Positions 17,701 through 24,646 of a stretch of DNA of 64,000 nt are shown here, piece by piece. Under the pieces are notes generated by a model. The model saw nothing but the letters and a program-made list of their open reading frames with translations, searched no databases and had not been told where the DNA came from. The position numbers and the translations under genes were made by a program. Origin of the DNA: Thermococcus sp. (GTDB taxonomy: Archaea; Methanobacteriota_B; Thermococci; Thermococcales; Thermococcaceae); the NCBI RefSeq assembly GCF_027052235.1, contig NZ_JALUFF010000084.1, positions 1 to 64,000 of the forward strand, read 5' to 3'. Positions within the stretch are counted from its first letter, which is position 1; the number at the start of each line of letters is the position of its first letter.

Positions 17701-18197
17701 TCGTCGGCAACGTCATCTACAAGCTCATCGAGGACTACGAGGCGTGGGTTAAAGCGGAAGAAGAAAAGCGGAAGCGCGAGCTTTTGAAGAACGTTACCTT
17801 CCCGGGAGTTATCCGTCTCTACCCCGACGAGCGCTACGTCTTCAGGAGGAGCAAGCCGGCTATAGTCGGCGTCGAAGTCCTTGAGGGCAGGATAAGGCCG
17901 GGAGTTACGCTCATCAAAGAAACTGGTGAAAAAGTCGGCGTCGTCAAGTCAATCAAGAACAAGAACGACTTCGTGCAGGAGGCGAAGAAGGGCGACGCTG
18001 TTGCCATAGCGATCGAAGGAGCGATAGTCGGCAGGCACATCCACCCCGGCGAGACGCTCTACGTTGACCTCAGCAAGAACGACGTCATAGTGCTCCTCAA
18101 ACAGCTCAAGGATGAGCTTGACGAAAGCGACCTGAGGGCATTAAAGATGACCGCCAAGGTGAAGGCGAAGCAGGATCCGTTCTGGAGGGCGGTTTGA
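14766..18197 (+). CDS. infB: translation initiation factor aIF5B/IF-2, with intein
   Basis: GTPase that promotes initiator tRNA placement and subunit joining. The precursor is 1143 aa; without the intein it is 598 aa, the usual length in Thermococcales. The host sequence is split inside the P-loop: GHVDHGK (residues 14-20), intein (21-565), then TTLLDRIRHTNVAG. Other G motifs follow: GGITQHIGATEV, DTPGHEAF and NKIDRI. Domain II, the central alpha/beta domain and the C-terminal barrel (FPGVIRLYPDERYVFRRS) are complete. ATG 14766 is chosen because AGGTGA lies 5 bases upstream and the protein then begins like relatives. The 3' end is overlapped by the long minus-strand frame of the next gene. 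Confidence 0.96.
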   Translation: MTKRIRQPIIAVLGHVDHGKCLLPEERVVLPSTGMVTLKDLFERGKGVVEKDEEKEVRLLGERVIGAVSDGRLALLKSPYVWRVRHRGKIVRVKLKNWHSVGVTPEHPFLTTRGWVRADQLRPGDYVAVPRFIHGNEDEGVFLSHVFSKISNEWLIAKLDKEGLRKAKELFKGEKAYKVEKNVFRAEDVERIGWEHVEKIAFTPRIHRSGKPLHYVKLPKTDEEWKALFYFAGVMFGDGSQEKIANNDVEVFEKLRKIESLGVELRRVRRKTSWEIEIRKGKNALLRLLRQLFEFPEEKKAHRIRVPNILFMAPKEYTAGFLRGYFDADGHVSLKDARIEVTSASREFIEDLSLVLLRYGIVSKIYRSEYTTLVISGRRNLIAFEKHIGFTVKEKAERLRRIIEKSKKSEPYPVFEELRRLRLLFGFTRAELNSFVPFYSKYEGSQAPSYETLMKILDAIEKGSPTLLRKLAVLEGRSRDHNYLKALEKDGLIKDGRLTELGRELLEVWRNREFDSSDVEYLRNIAENFVFIPVEAIEEEEYDGYVYDLTTETHNFVANGILVHNTTLLDRIRHTNVAGKEAGGITQHIGATEVPIDVVKQLAGPLIKLWKGEIKLPGLLFIDTPGHEAFTSLRARGGSLADLAVLVVDINEGFQPQTIESIEILRRYRTPFIVAANKIDRIKGWKVEEDEPFLINIKKQDQRAVQELETKLWELIGKFYEMGFQANRFDRVQNFTRELAIVPISAKYGIGVPELLVLIAGLSQKYLEEKLKIEVEGPARGTILEVREELGLGTTIDVIIYDGTLRKDDTIVVGGKDKAIVTKIRALLKPKPLDEIRDPRFRFDHVDEVTAAAGVKIAAPGLEEALAGSPVIAARSEEEIEKAKQEILSQIQSVVISTGKLGVIVKADTLGSLEALSKELQEKGIPIRKADVGNVSKTDVMEALSVREEEPKYGVVLGFNVKVNEDAEEVAKAKSVPIFVGNVIYKLIEDYEAWVKAEEEKRKRELLKNVTFPGVIRLYPDERYVFRRSKPAIVGVEVLEGRIRPGVTLIKETGEKVGVVKSIKNKNDFVQEAKKGDAVAIAIEGAIVGRHIHPGETLYVDLSKNDVIVLLKQLKDELDESDLRALKMTAKVKAKQDPFWRAV
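14826..16460 (+). other. intein in infB with LAGLIDADG homing endonuclease
   Basis: A 545-residue in-frame insert that begins with Cys (CLLPEERVVLPSTG) and ends with VHN before Thr, the classic splice junction. Block B is visible as GVTPEHPFLTTRG near residue 85. The endonuclease has both dodecapeptide motifs, FAGVMFGDGSQ and FLRGYFDADGHV, with their acidic residues intact, so it may still be active. The site inside the P-loop matches the IF2 intein known from several Thermococcales and Methanocaldococcus. Confidence 0.95.
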
Positions 18198-19333
18198 GGT
18201 TTTCTGTTATTCCTCACTTTTAAAAGCCCTACCTCGTTCAAAATCCTCTTCACGTCCTTTGTTTTTATCACCCGTGGATATGAAGAGGTAACTCTGCGTG
18301 AAACCACTCGGAAAATGAGCTCCTCAAGCGTTCTGGATCCATACTTCTCGGAAAGATGCAACGCATGTATGGGAGCTCCTCTCATCACCTCGTCCCATGC
18401 CTTTACCGTCGCTTCCCACACTATTCCGAGGTGTTCCATGTGTTTCTGGCCCTTCCTGAGCTTTGAGTTTATATCCTGAAGCTCTCCGATAGTTATTTGT
18501 TCAGGGTCAATCTTGGTATAACTCTTGATGAGCCCTCTCAGGTTCTCAACCTCCTTAAGAAGGGCATCCCTGAAGAGTTTTGTTAAAAAGAAGTTGTCTT
18601 CATGATTTTTCATCAGGTACCTCGCGGGCATGTATGCGGAGATGTCAATGTTGCCATTGAGTATCATTTGACTTAGTTCAATCAGCCTCTTGAGTTCTTT
18701 AAAGAAGTGTTCTTTGAGGGTTTCCTCTGAAATTTCGAGGATTCCCTCTTCATGATTCCAAATGGGTACGCTGGGTATCTTCAAAAGGAACTCATTCTCC
18801 GGTCGCTTTCCTTCGGCGTAGTATATAACGTGAAGTTCAAGGCTTCCGCAGTGCATTTGGCTACAGATTCTCCTCCGTATCAAAGTTGGCATAGAGTCTC
18901 TCACATCCCAAGGAACGGCCACATTTGTGAAGTCCTCCAGCCTGAACATCGGGAGACACTCATATATCCAGAGTTGCTTAAGTCCAAGGTTTGCTAACTT
19001 ATCGGTGTACCGGTGGATAAAATTCTGAAAATTGAGGCGTTCGGGATATATCTCCTCTCGGTACTCATCCACGAGCTTCAGGATTTTCCATTTGTTTTCT
19101 CTAAGGGCCTTTGTGAAGTTCTGCCATTCCTCCTTAGCTTCTTTGACTTCAAAGGCATGTACGGCGACATCGACGTCCCTTGCTTCAGGTGTTCTCAGGA
19201 CACTTCCTGAGATGTGGATTTCCCTGATTTCGAAAGGAAGGTATTCATCGTTGATATCTTCAACTACCTCAATGAGTTCCTCGATTTTCTTCCCAAGCTT
19301 TTGGGATTTTATTACCTCAAAAACCGTCGGCAT
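18059..19333 (-). CDS. nucleotidyltransferase-like protein, C-terminus overlapping infB on the other strand
   Basis: I recognise only a probable polymerase-beta-type nucleotidyltransferase core near residues 43-58: HISGSVLRTPEARDVDVAV, with GS and paired Asp. The rest (EWQNFTKALRENKWKIL..., MFRLEDFTNVAVPWD, GIVWEATVKAWDEVMRGAP) is mostly helical and unassigned. The frame has 424 codons, but the last 46 lie antisense to the 3' end of infB and are low-complexity (SSSSSLSC). The ancestral stop has probably been lost or the gene was cut by insertion next to infB. The start at ATG 19333 has GGTGTG 4 bases upstream; an ATG at 19351 lacks a site. Confidence 0.6.
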   Translation of the reverse strand: MPTVFEVIKSQKLGKKIEELIEVVEDINDEYLPFEIREIHISGSVLRTPEARDVDVAVHAFEVKEAKEEWQNFTKALRENKWKILKLVDEYREEIYPERLNFQNFIHRYTDKLANLGLKQLWIYECLPMFRLEDFTNVAVPWDVRDSMPTLIRRRICSQMHCGSLELHVIYYAEGKRPENEFLLKIPSVPIWNHEEGILEISEETLKEHFFKELKRLIELSQMILNGNIDISAYMPARYLMKNHEDNFFLTKLFRDALLKEVENLRGLIKSYTKIDPEQITIGELQDINSKLRKGQKHMEHLGIVWEATVKAWDEVMRGAPIHALHLSEKYGSRTLEELIFRVVSRRVTSSYPRVIKTKDVKRILNEVGLLKVRNNRKPQTALQNGSCFAFTLAVIFNALRSLSSSSSLSCLRSTMTSFLLRST

Positions 19334-19404
19334 GAGCACACCACTGGGCATCAGTCCTAATCGGGATTATATCTGGGCACAAGCATAAAAATATAATCCT
19401 GTGC

Positions 19405-19532
19405 CTACTTCAAGCTTTCCAAAAGCCTCTCCGCCTCTTCAAACTTTCCCTTTTTCCATGAGAGTAATGACCGCGAAGTACAGCCCGAGGAGTTCGAGGT
19501 TTTCCTTAGGCCTTTCGAGGAGTAAGTGATCT
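19405..19532 (-). pseudogene. relic: C-terminal end of a small helical protein
   Basis: Across one frameshift in the AAAAAGGG run near 19452-19460 the minus strand reads DHLLLERPKENLELLGLYFAVITLMEKGK, then FEEAERLLESLK and a stop. The pattern of paired amphipathic helices fits a HEPN or TPR-like C-terminus. Nothing upstream on this strand continues the frame beyond a stop near 19535. The fragment lies between the nucleotidyltransferase gene and an ATPase gene, both accessory. Confidence 0.45.
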
Positions 19533-19623
19533 CAGACCTGACGAGAAGGGCAATACCAAAAAGCCATTTAAGTATCGCCCCAATACCTGTATACGGGTGT
19601 TTACGTAGTTCAGCACACGACCC

Positions 19624-20679
19624 GTGAGGAAAGAGGAGGAGCTGTTTGGTGAAGCTCATAGGAGAGCCGTTGAGATGCTCTGGGAGGCCGTTCAGAACGG
19701 GGAGTTCGTGGCGGTTCTCGGGCCAAGAAGGGTAGGAAAGACCAGCGTCATAAACGTTTTCCTGAACAAATACGGTTCGAGATTTTATTACCTACACTAC
19801 GACCTTGCCTTTGGGATGGGACGGGAAGCAATAAGCTATACGGAGCTGACACCGGTCAAACTCAGAATTCCCCCGAGAAAACTTGAGTATTCGGCCTTAT
19901 TGAACTTGAGTATCGTTAAAATGGACATCCATCCAAGGAGCATCGTGGAGTTTCAGAACGCGTTTTCGGGCCTCCTGAAGTCTCTAAACAAAAAAGGAAC
20001 AAAAACTGTAATCGTCTTTGATGAAGCCCAGGTTCTTCCGCGGTTCACGCCCCTAAACATGCTCGGATTGCTCCAGACAATCTCAGACTCATTCGGGAAG
20101 GTTTCCGTTGTTCTCACGGGTTCAATGCCCGGCCTCCTCGAAAGGATGATAAACCCAAGCGGGGAGAAGCCTTTCTTTGCAAGATACGTGGAGAGAATCA
20201 ACATAGAACGCTGGAACGTCGAGGAAGGCTTCGAGTATCTAAGGCGGGGTCTGCCCAACGCAGAACCGGAGGAGCTGAGGGAAGCCGCCAATGAACTTTC
20301 AGGTGTTCCCGGATTTCTCGCGTACTACGGGAAGCTCAGGACAAAGGGCCTGACCCATCCCCGTGCCCTTGAGGAGACCACGAACTACGCGGTCCGGCTT
20401 TGGAGCGAAGACCTGAGGAACTTTATCCGGATATACCATTCCCCAGGCTACATCGTCGCGCTCAAGAGGGTTGCCAAGGGGCCTTCGTCAGGAACGAGCA
20501 CGGAGGAAATAATAACCGAGGTAAAGGCAGTCCTCGGGCTCTCAGAGGTGAGAATAAAGAACATACTGAGAAACCTCGTGGATGCGGGTTTGCTTCTCCG
20601 CCCGAGGAGGGGCCGTTACGTGATTCCTGAGAGACCTCTCAGGAAGGCCGTTCTCAGGTTCAACCTCCGAACCTTTTAA
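19624..20679 (+). CDS. archaeal P-loop ATPase (STAND/MNS-like) with winged helix
   Basis: A 351-aa AAA-type ATPase. Walker A is GPRRVGKTS near residue 35, Walker B is TVIVFDEAQ near 135, and sensor 1 is VVLTGSMPG near 160. A C-terminal winged helix (about 275-345, EVRIKNILRNLVDAGLLLRPRRGRY) would bind DNA or a partner. Such ATPases are numerous in Thermococcales and of unknown role. They are often linked to defence or mobile DNA. The GTG start at 19624 has no clear binding site, and TATA-like ATTTAAGTA is near 19566. It overlaps the convergent next gene by 20 bases. Confidence 0.75.
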   Translation: MRKEEELFGEAHRRAVEMLWEAVQNGEFVAVLGPRRVGKTSVINVFLNKYGSRFYYLHYDLAFGMGREAISYTELTPVKLRIPPRKLEYSALLNLSIVKMDIHPRSIVEFQNAFSGLLKSLNKKGTKTVIVFDEAQVLPRFTPLNMLGLLQTISDSFGKVSVVLTGSMPGLLERMINPSGEKPFFARYVERINIERWNVEEGFEYLRRGLPNAEPEELREAANELSGVPGFLAYYGKLRTKGLTHPRALEETTNYAVRLWSEDLRNFIRIYHSPGYIVALKRVAKGPSSGTSTEEIITEVKAVLGLSEVRIKNILRNLVDAGLLLRPRRGRYVIPERPLRKAVLRFNLRTF

Positions 20680-21660
20680 TTCCCTCCACGTCCTCTTTCT
20701 GGACGAGCCTGAGGAGTTTAACCGCGTGAAACACGGATTGAGTGTTGTTCTCCTCGATGAAACGGTCTATCAGCTTCAGAAGCTCGGTCTCGGCCTTTTT
20801 CATCGCGTCCTCTGAGAAGTCCGAGAACTCAAGGGCCTTAGCTATGGCGAGGACTTCTGGCGGAACTCCGGACTTCACCGGTGTTTGTGGGGGTTTCTCC
20901 CCAATCTTCTTCCCGCTGATCTCCGCCAAGAACTGTCTGAACTCCTCAAGTTCCGGCTCGATGTCGATGCCTGCTTGTTTGAGAAGCACCAACGGATCCT
21001 TCACGTCATAATCCAATGCATCTTGGAGCAGCATTGCGTGTTCTTTGCTATTGTCGGGGAGAAGTTTGTCCACGATTTTAAACGCCTTTGGAAGACCCTG
21101 CTTCAGCTGCTCTCTTAGTTTCTCCTCTACTATCGGGACGTGGTTAAGTTTTGCCATTGTGGTGATGTAATCTATCAACTTGTCCTGCTCTTTCTTCGCA
21201 TCCTCATACGTCTTTCCCATTTGTCCGTAGAACACGTTCAGCGCATCGCTAACCGCCTTTCCTATTGTGCTCGTTTCTGCACCGCTGTGGTGGGATAATA
21301 TCAGCGCAATAAATGGGTGAAGAAGGACGAACTTGACTGCTCGCGGATCCTTAACTTCCATCGCTTTTTCGTGCCACTTTGCGTCCAGGATTGAGGATAT
21401 ATATCATCCCCTCGATCCACGGAGCCCGTTATCTTCATGACGTGGTCCAGATCTTTTTCCGGATGTGCGTGGCGTGCCAGCCTCGGGAGCCCTGCGTTGA
21501 ATACGTATATGTGAGCAAGTTCTTTTACTGTGTCCGCAGGTACCCCAAACCGTTCTTCTGCTTCCTTCAGAACTTCCTCATAGCTCTTTTCCTTTTTCTT
21601 TTCTTTCTTCCCCCCAAATATGAACATCCCCGTCAAAGGTAAGAGCGACAAAGCCACCAC
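20660..21660 (-). pseudogene. frameshifted gene for a membrane-anchored helical protein (about 330 aa)
   Basis: Two frames that fit end to end. The first (from 21660) encodes a hydrophobic N-terminus (MVALSLLPLTGMFIFGG), a lysine run and ...GSVDRGDD. The second (to 20660) encodes ILDAKWHEKAMEVKDPRAVKFVLLHPFIALILSHHSG... to KRFGG. They join at a short TA repeat (21396-21405). Removing one TA unit would give GDDISSILDAKWHEKAMEV in one frame. The gene is therefore either recently inactivated or misread at the repeat. I do not recognise the family. It starts 3 bases after the stop of the ATPase at 21664, so they were probably one operon. Confidence 0.65.
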
Positions 21661-21663
21661 CCG

Positions 21664-23055
21664 CTAAACTTCTTCCTTATGAGAAATAAGCCTTTCGAAA
21701 TCCTCCAAGTCCCAGATCAGCCAGCCTTCAGCTCTCAGCTTATCCTTTTCTTCAACCCTCTTCGCCACCAGCCCACAGCTGTGTTCCCAGCCTTCAAGTC
21801 CAACAAGCTCCGCCTTTCTTTCCAAGTCCCTCAAAATCCTCCTCGCTTCCCTCTCGCTCAGGTCTTTCCACTTGACTTCAACAAAGAGGGCCTTCCCCTC
21901 CCTTTCGTTCAAAGCCACCAAGTCAATCTCTTCGCTCTTGTGCCACCATCTTCCAATTTTTGTGAACCTGAAAGGTAACCTGTTAGCCTTGTTTAGCTCT
22001 ATTAAAAACTGCTTCGCTATTTTCTCGAAAATAAACCCTAAGTAGCGGTTAAAGTTTCTCTTAAAGTTTTCTAAAGGTTCTTCAAGGAGGCCGAGCTCTA
22101 TCTCCTCTTTGAAGGGGTGAACAAAGGTGTAGTAGAACGCGAAGTAGTTGTCCGCTATGAAGTAACGGGCGTTTCTGCTCCTGATTTTTTCTTTTCCCTT
22201 GAGAGTTACTGGAACTTCTTTCCTCAAGATGCCAAGCTCGATGAGGGTTGAGATATAGCGGGGAAGCTTCGAGCCGTCGATGCCCGTAGCGTTCCGTATC
22301 TCTCCAAAAGAGCGGTTTCCGTAACCAACTGCCTCAAGGATTGTGTTGTAGGTGCTCAAATCCCTCAGCTCATAGCGGAGCAGAAACTCAGCCTCGCTGT
22401 AGAGGAAGCCCCTCTCGAAGAACTCCTGCCTAATGTTCTCTTCGGGACTGAGAGCAGGGTCAAAGCGCAGTAAGTACTCGGGAATACCGTCTAAAACTGC
22501 GTAAGTCTTCACGAGCTCCTCAATGCCGTAATCTGGAAAGAACTCGCCGATGTGCCAGAATTTAAGTGGTTCAATCTTGAGCGAAAGGGTTCTCCTTCCA
22601 TAGATTGGACTGCCGTAGCCCGTCAGTTCCTCCATCATCGAGACACTGGAACCGCACAGGACTATCGGGTTCTTCTGGTTGAAATCTAGGTACTCCTGGA
22701 GAACTCCTAGAACCCTTGGATGGTTCCTGACGAGCACCTGAAACTCATCAAGGATCAGAACGACCCCGCTTGGGAGGGCCTCAAGGAATTCCTCAAAAGA
22801 GTTCACTGGCTTTCTTATGAACTCCTCCTTCCCAGTCAGTCGGAAGAGCTTCATAGAGAGTGCTTTAAGCGTCTCGTTTACCTCTTCTTCCTTACAAAGG
22901 TGGTACAGATGGGGGACGTCCTTGACGGCCTCTATGAGGAGTCTGGTTTTTCCAACCCTTCTCCTCCCGTAGACTATCACGAGCGCGTTTTTCTTAAAGG
23001 CATCCCTCAGCCTCGAAAGCTCCTCCTCCCTGTTCACAAACTTTTGAATAATCAT
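21664..23055 (-). CDS. archaeal ATPase with C-terminal DUF234 (nuclease-like) domain
   Basis: A 463-aa protein. Residues 1-200 form a P-loop ATPase (VNREEELSRL, Walker A GRRRVGKTR near 33, Walker B VVLILDEFQ near 103, LCGSSVSMMEEL near 134). A winged-helix part follows (230-290). The C-terminal DUF234 part has the order EIDLVALNEREGKALFVEVKWK, with the D...ExK spacing of PD-(D/E)XK nucleases. The biological role of this large thermococcal family is unknown. It is a tandem relative of the gene at 23185. ATG 23055 opens the family motif. Confidence 0.85.
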   Translation of the reverse strand: MIIQKFVNREEELSRLRDAFKKNALVIVYGRRRVGKTRLLIEAVKDVPHLYHLCKEEEVNETLKALSMKLFRLTGKEEFIRKPVNSFEEFLEALPSGVVLILDEFQVLVRNHPRVLGVLQEYLDFNQKNPIVLCGSSVSMMEELTGYGSPIYGRRTLSLKIEPLKFWHIGEFFPDYGIEELVKTYAVLDGIPEYLLRFDPALSPEENIRQEFFERGFLYSEAEFLLRYELRDLSTYNTILEAVGYGNRSFGEIRNATGIDGSKLPRYISTLIELGILRKEVPVTLKGKEKIRSRNARYFIADNYFAFYYTFVHPFKEEIELGLLEEPLENFKRNFNRYLGFIFEKIAKQFLIELNKANRLPFRFTKIGRWWHKSEEIDLVALNEREGKALFVEVKWKDLSEREARRILRDLERKAELVGLEGWEHSCGLVAKRVEEKDKLRAEGWLIWDLEDFERLISHKEEV

Positions 23056-23108
23056 GATAATATACTCTCGATAATGTTACTTAAATCTTTTGTTCCATTT
23101 TTTGGAAC
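23056..23108 (-). promoter_or_regulatory. promoter with inverted repeat, upstream of the ATPase at 23055
   Basis: The minus strand has GATTTAAGTAAC as a likely TATA box (about 23076-23087). The inverted repeat GTTCCATTTTTTGGAAC (23092-23108) lies just upstream. GATAATATACTC (23056-23067, plus strand) sits between promoter and start. The last resembles the palindrome before the paralogue at 24588 and may be an operator. Confidence 0.4.
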
Positions 23109-23184
23109 TTTGCTCACTTGTGAGCATGATATCCGTGTTTCTGTTTACCTTGCCTCGCTCTTTAGGGAGGGGAAGAGATCATTC

Positions 23185-24588
23185 TCAGCTCAAACTTCTC
23201 AATTCTTTGAAGTCAGCCAAATCCCAGACCAGCAAGCCCTCTCTCCTAAGCCTCTCCTTCCCCTTAACCTCTTTCGCCACCAGTCCGTAAAACTTTTCCC
23301 AATACTCCAATCCTACAAGCTCCGCCTTTCTTTCCAAATCTTTCAAAATTCCCCTCGCTTCCCTCTCGCTCAGGCTTCTCCACTTAACCTCAACAAAGAG
23401 GGCCTTCCCCTCCCTTTCGTTCAAAGCCACCAGATCAATTTCCTCTCCCCTGTGCCACCAGCGGCCGAGCTTGGTGAAACGGAAGCCGGTGAGCCTTAAG
23501 AAGACCTCCGGGTTTCCGATGAGCTTCTCGAAGACGGAACCCAAGTAGGCGTTAAAGTCGTCTTTGGAGCGTTCCCAGACCTCCTCGGCGAGGCCTGCCT
23601 CAAGGTATACCTTGTTCGGCAGCACGTATCGGAACCAGAAGGCGAAGTAGTTATCACTTATCGAGTACAGCCCCCTCTTTCTCGCTTCTTTGATGGTTGC
23701 AGTAACTGGGACTTCCCTCTCCACTATTCTGAGCCTCTGGAGAACTGAGAGGTATTTCGACACGAGGCTCTTATCCAGCCCCGTGGAGCTTACAATCTCC
23801 CCGAATTTGCTCCGTCCGCTGGCTATCGCCTGCAGTATGGCGAAGTAGTTGGCCGGTTCGCGGAGCTCCTCCCTAAGCAGAAACTCCGCCTCCTCGTAGA
23901 GGAAGGCGCCCTTTGAGAGAACGTTTTCAACCACGTTCTCGTCAAAGTCCTTTTTCGGGTCGAACTGGAGCAGATACGCCGGAATACCCCCAACAATGCC
24001 CCAGGTCTTTACGAGGTCCTCGAGTGTGTAGTTTGGCAGGAACTCCCCGATGTGGAAGAACGGGATTTCGGTCAGCTGCCATTGCCCCGTTCTCCTTCCG
24101 TAAAGTGGACTCCTGTAGGCCAGAACCTCGCTCTCCATTGTCGAAACGCTTGAACCGCAGAGGATAAGCATTATCTTCGTCAAGGACAGCTTCAAATCCC
24201 ACGCCTTTTGAAGGAGCGAGAGAACCGGACGATGGTGTTCAACCAGCAGGGGAAACTCGTCGATTATCAGAACTACTCTCCTGTTCTCAATCCTTTCGGC
24301 AAACGCCATAAGAAGCTCGTCTATGTCCTCAAAGGTCACCTTTCCGAAGAGCTCATCGTCGAGAAACTCCGCCAAAAGTCTTTGAAGCTCCCTCAGGTTG
24401 TCTCGGTAGGGTCTCTCCGTTGCCAGGAAGTAGACGTGAGGCTTATCCCTAGCGAAGTGCAGCAGCAGTTCGGTCTTGCCTATTCTCCTCCTGCCGTAGA
24501 TCACGAGGAGCTCCGCTCTCTCGCTCTTGTATGCCCTCTCAAGGAATTTCAGTTCGCGTTTCCTGTCTACGAATCTTTTTCTACTCAT
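23185..24588 (-). CDS. archaeal ATPase with C-terminal DUF234 (nuclease-like) domain, paralogue
   Basis: A 467-aa paralogue of the neighbour at 21664 with the same order: VDRKRELKFLERAY, Walker A GRRRIGKTE near 32, Walker B VVLIIDEFP near 104, LCGSSVSTMES near 142, a winged helix, and DUF234 with EIDLVALNEREGKALFVEVKWR. The DNA coding for the DUF234 core (about 23350-23460) is nearly identical to that in the neighbour (about 21845-21955), while the rest has diverged. That suggests gene conversion. The start is fixed by ATG 24588 and the MSRKRFVDR opening. Confidence 0.85.
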   Translation of the reverse strand: MSRKRFVDRKRELKFLERAYKSERAELLVIYGRRRIGKTELLLHFARDKPHVYFLATERPYRDNLRELQRLLAEFLDDELFGKVTFEDIDELLMAFAERIENRRVVLIIDEFPLLVEHHRPVLSLLQKAWDLKLSLTKIMLILCGSSVSTMESEVLAYRSPLYGRRTGQWQLTEIPFFHIGEFLPNYTLEDLVKTWGIVGGIPAYLLQFDPKKDFDENVVENVLSKGAFLYEEAEFLLREELREPANYFAILQAIASGRSKFGEIVSSTGLDKSLVSKYLSVLQRLRIVEREVPVTATIKEARKRGLYSISDNYFAFWFRYVLPNKVYLEAGLAEEVWERSKDDFNAYLGSVFEKLIGNPEVFLRLTGFRFTKLGRWWHRGEEIDLVALNEREGKALFVEVKWRSLSEREARGILKDLERKAELVGLEYWEKFYGLVAKEVKGKERLRREGLLVWDLADFKELRSLS

Positions 24589-24625
24589 GAGTATAATACT
24601 CGCGTTTCAACTATTTAAAAATTGC
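24589..24625 (-). promoter_or_regulatory. promoter with perfect palindrome next to the start codon
   Basis: GAGTATAATACTC (24589-24601) is a perfect palindrome touching the ATG of the ATPase at 24588. The minus strand has a TATA-like TTTTTAAATAG at about 24611-24621, so the predicted transcription start falls on or beside the palindrome. This is a typical place for a repressor or self-control site. Confidence 0.45.
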
Positions 24626-24646
24626 TGAGGCGGTGCTTACTGGCAC

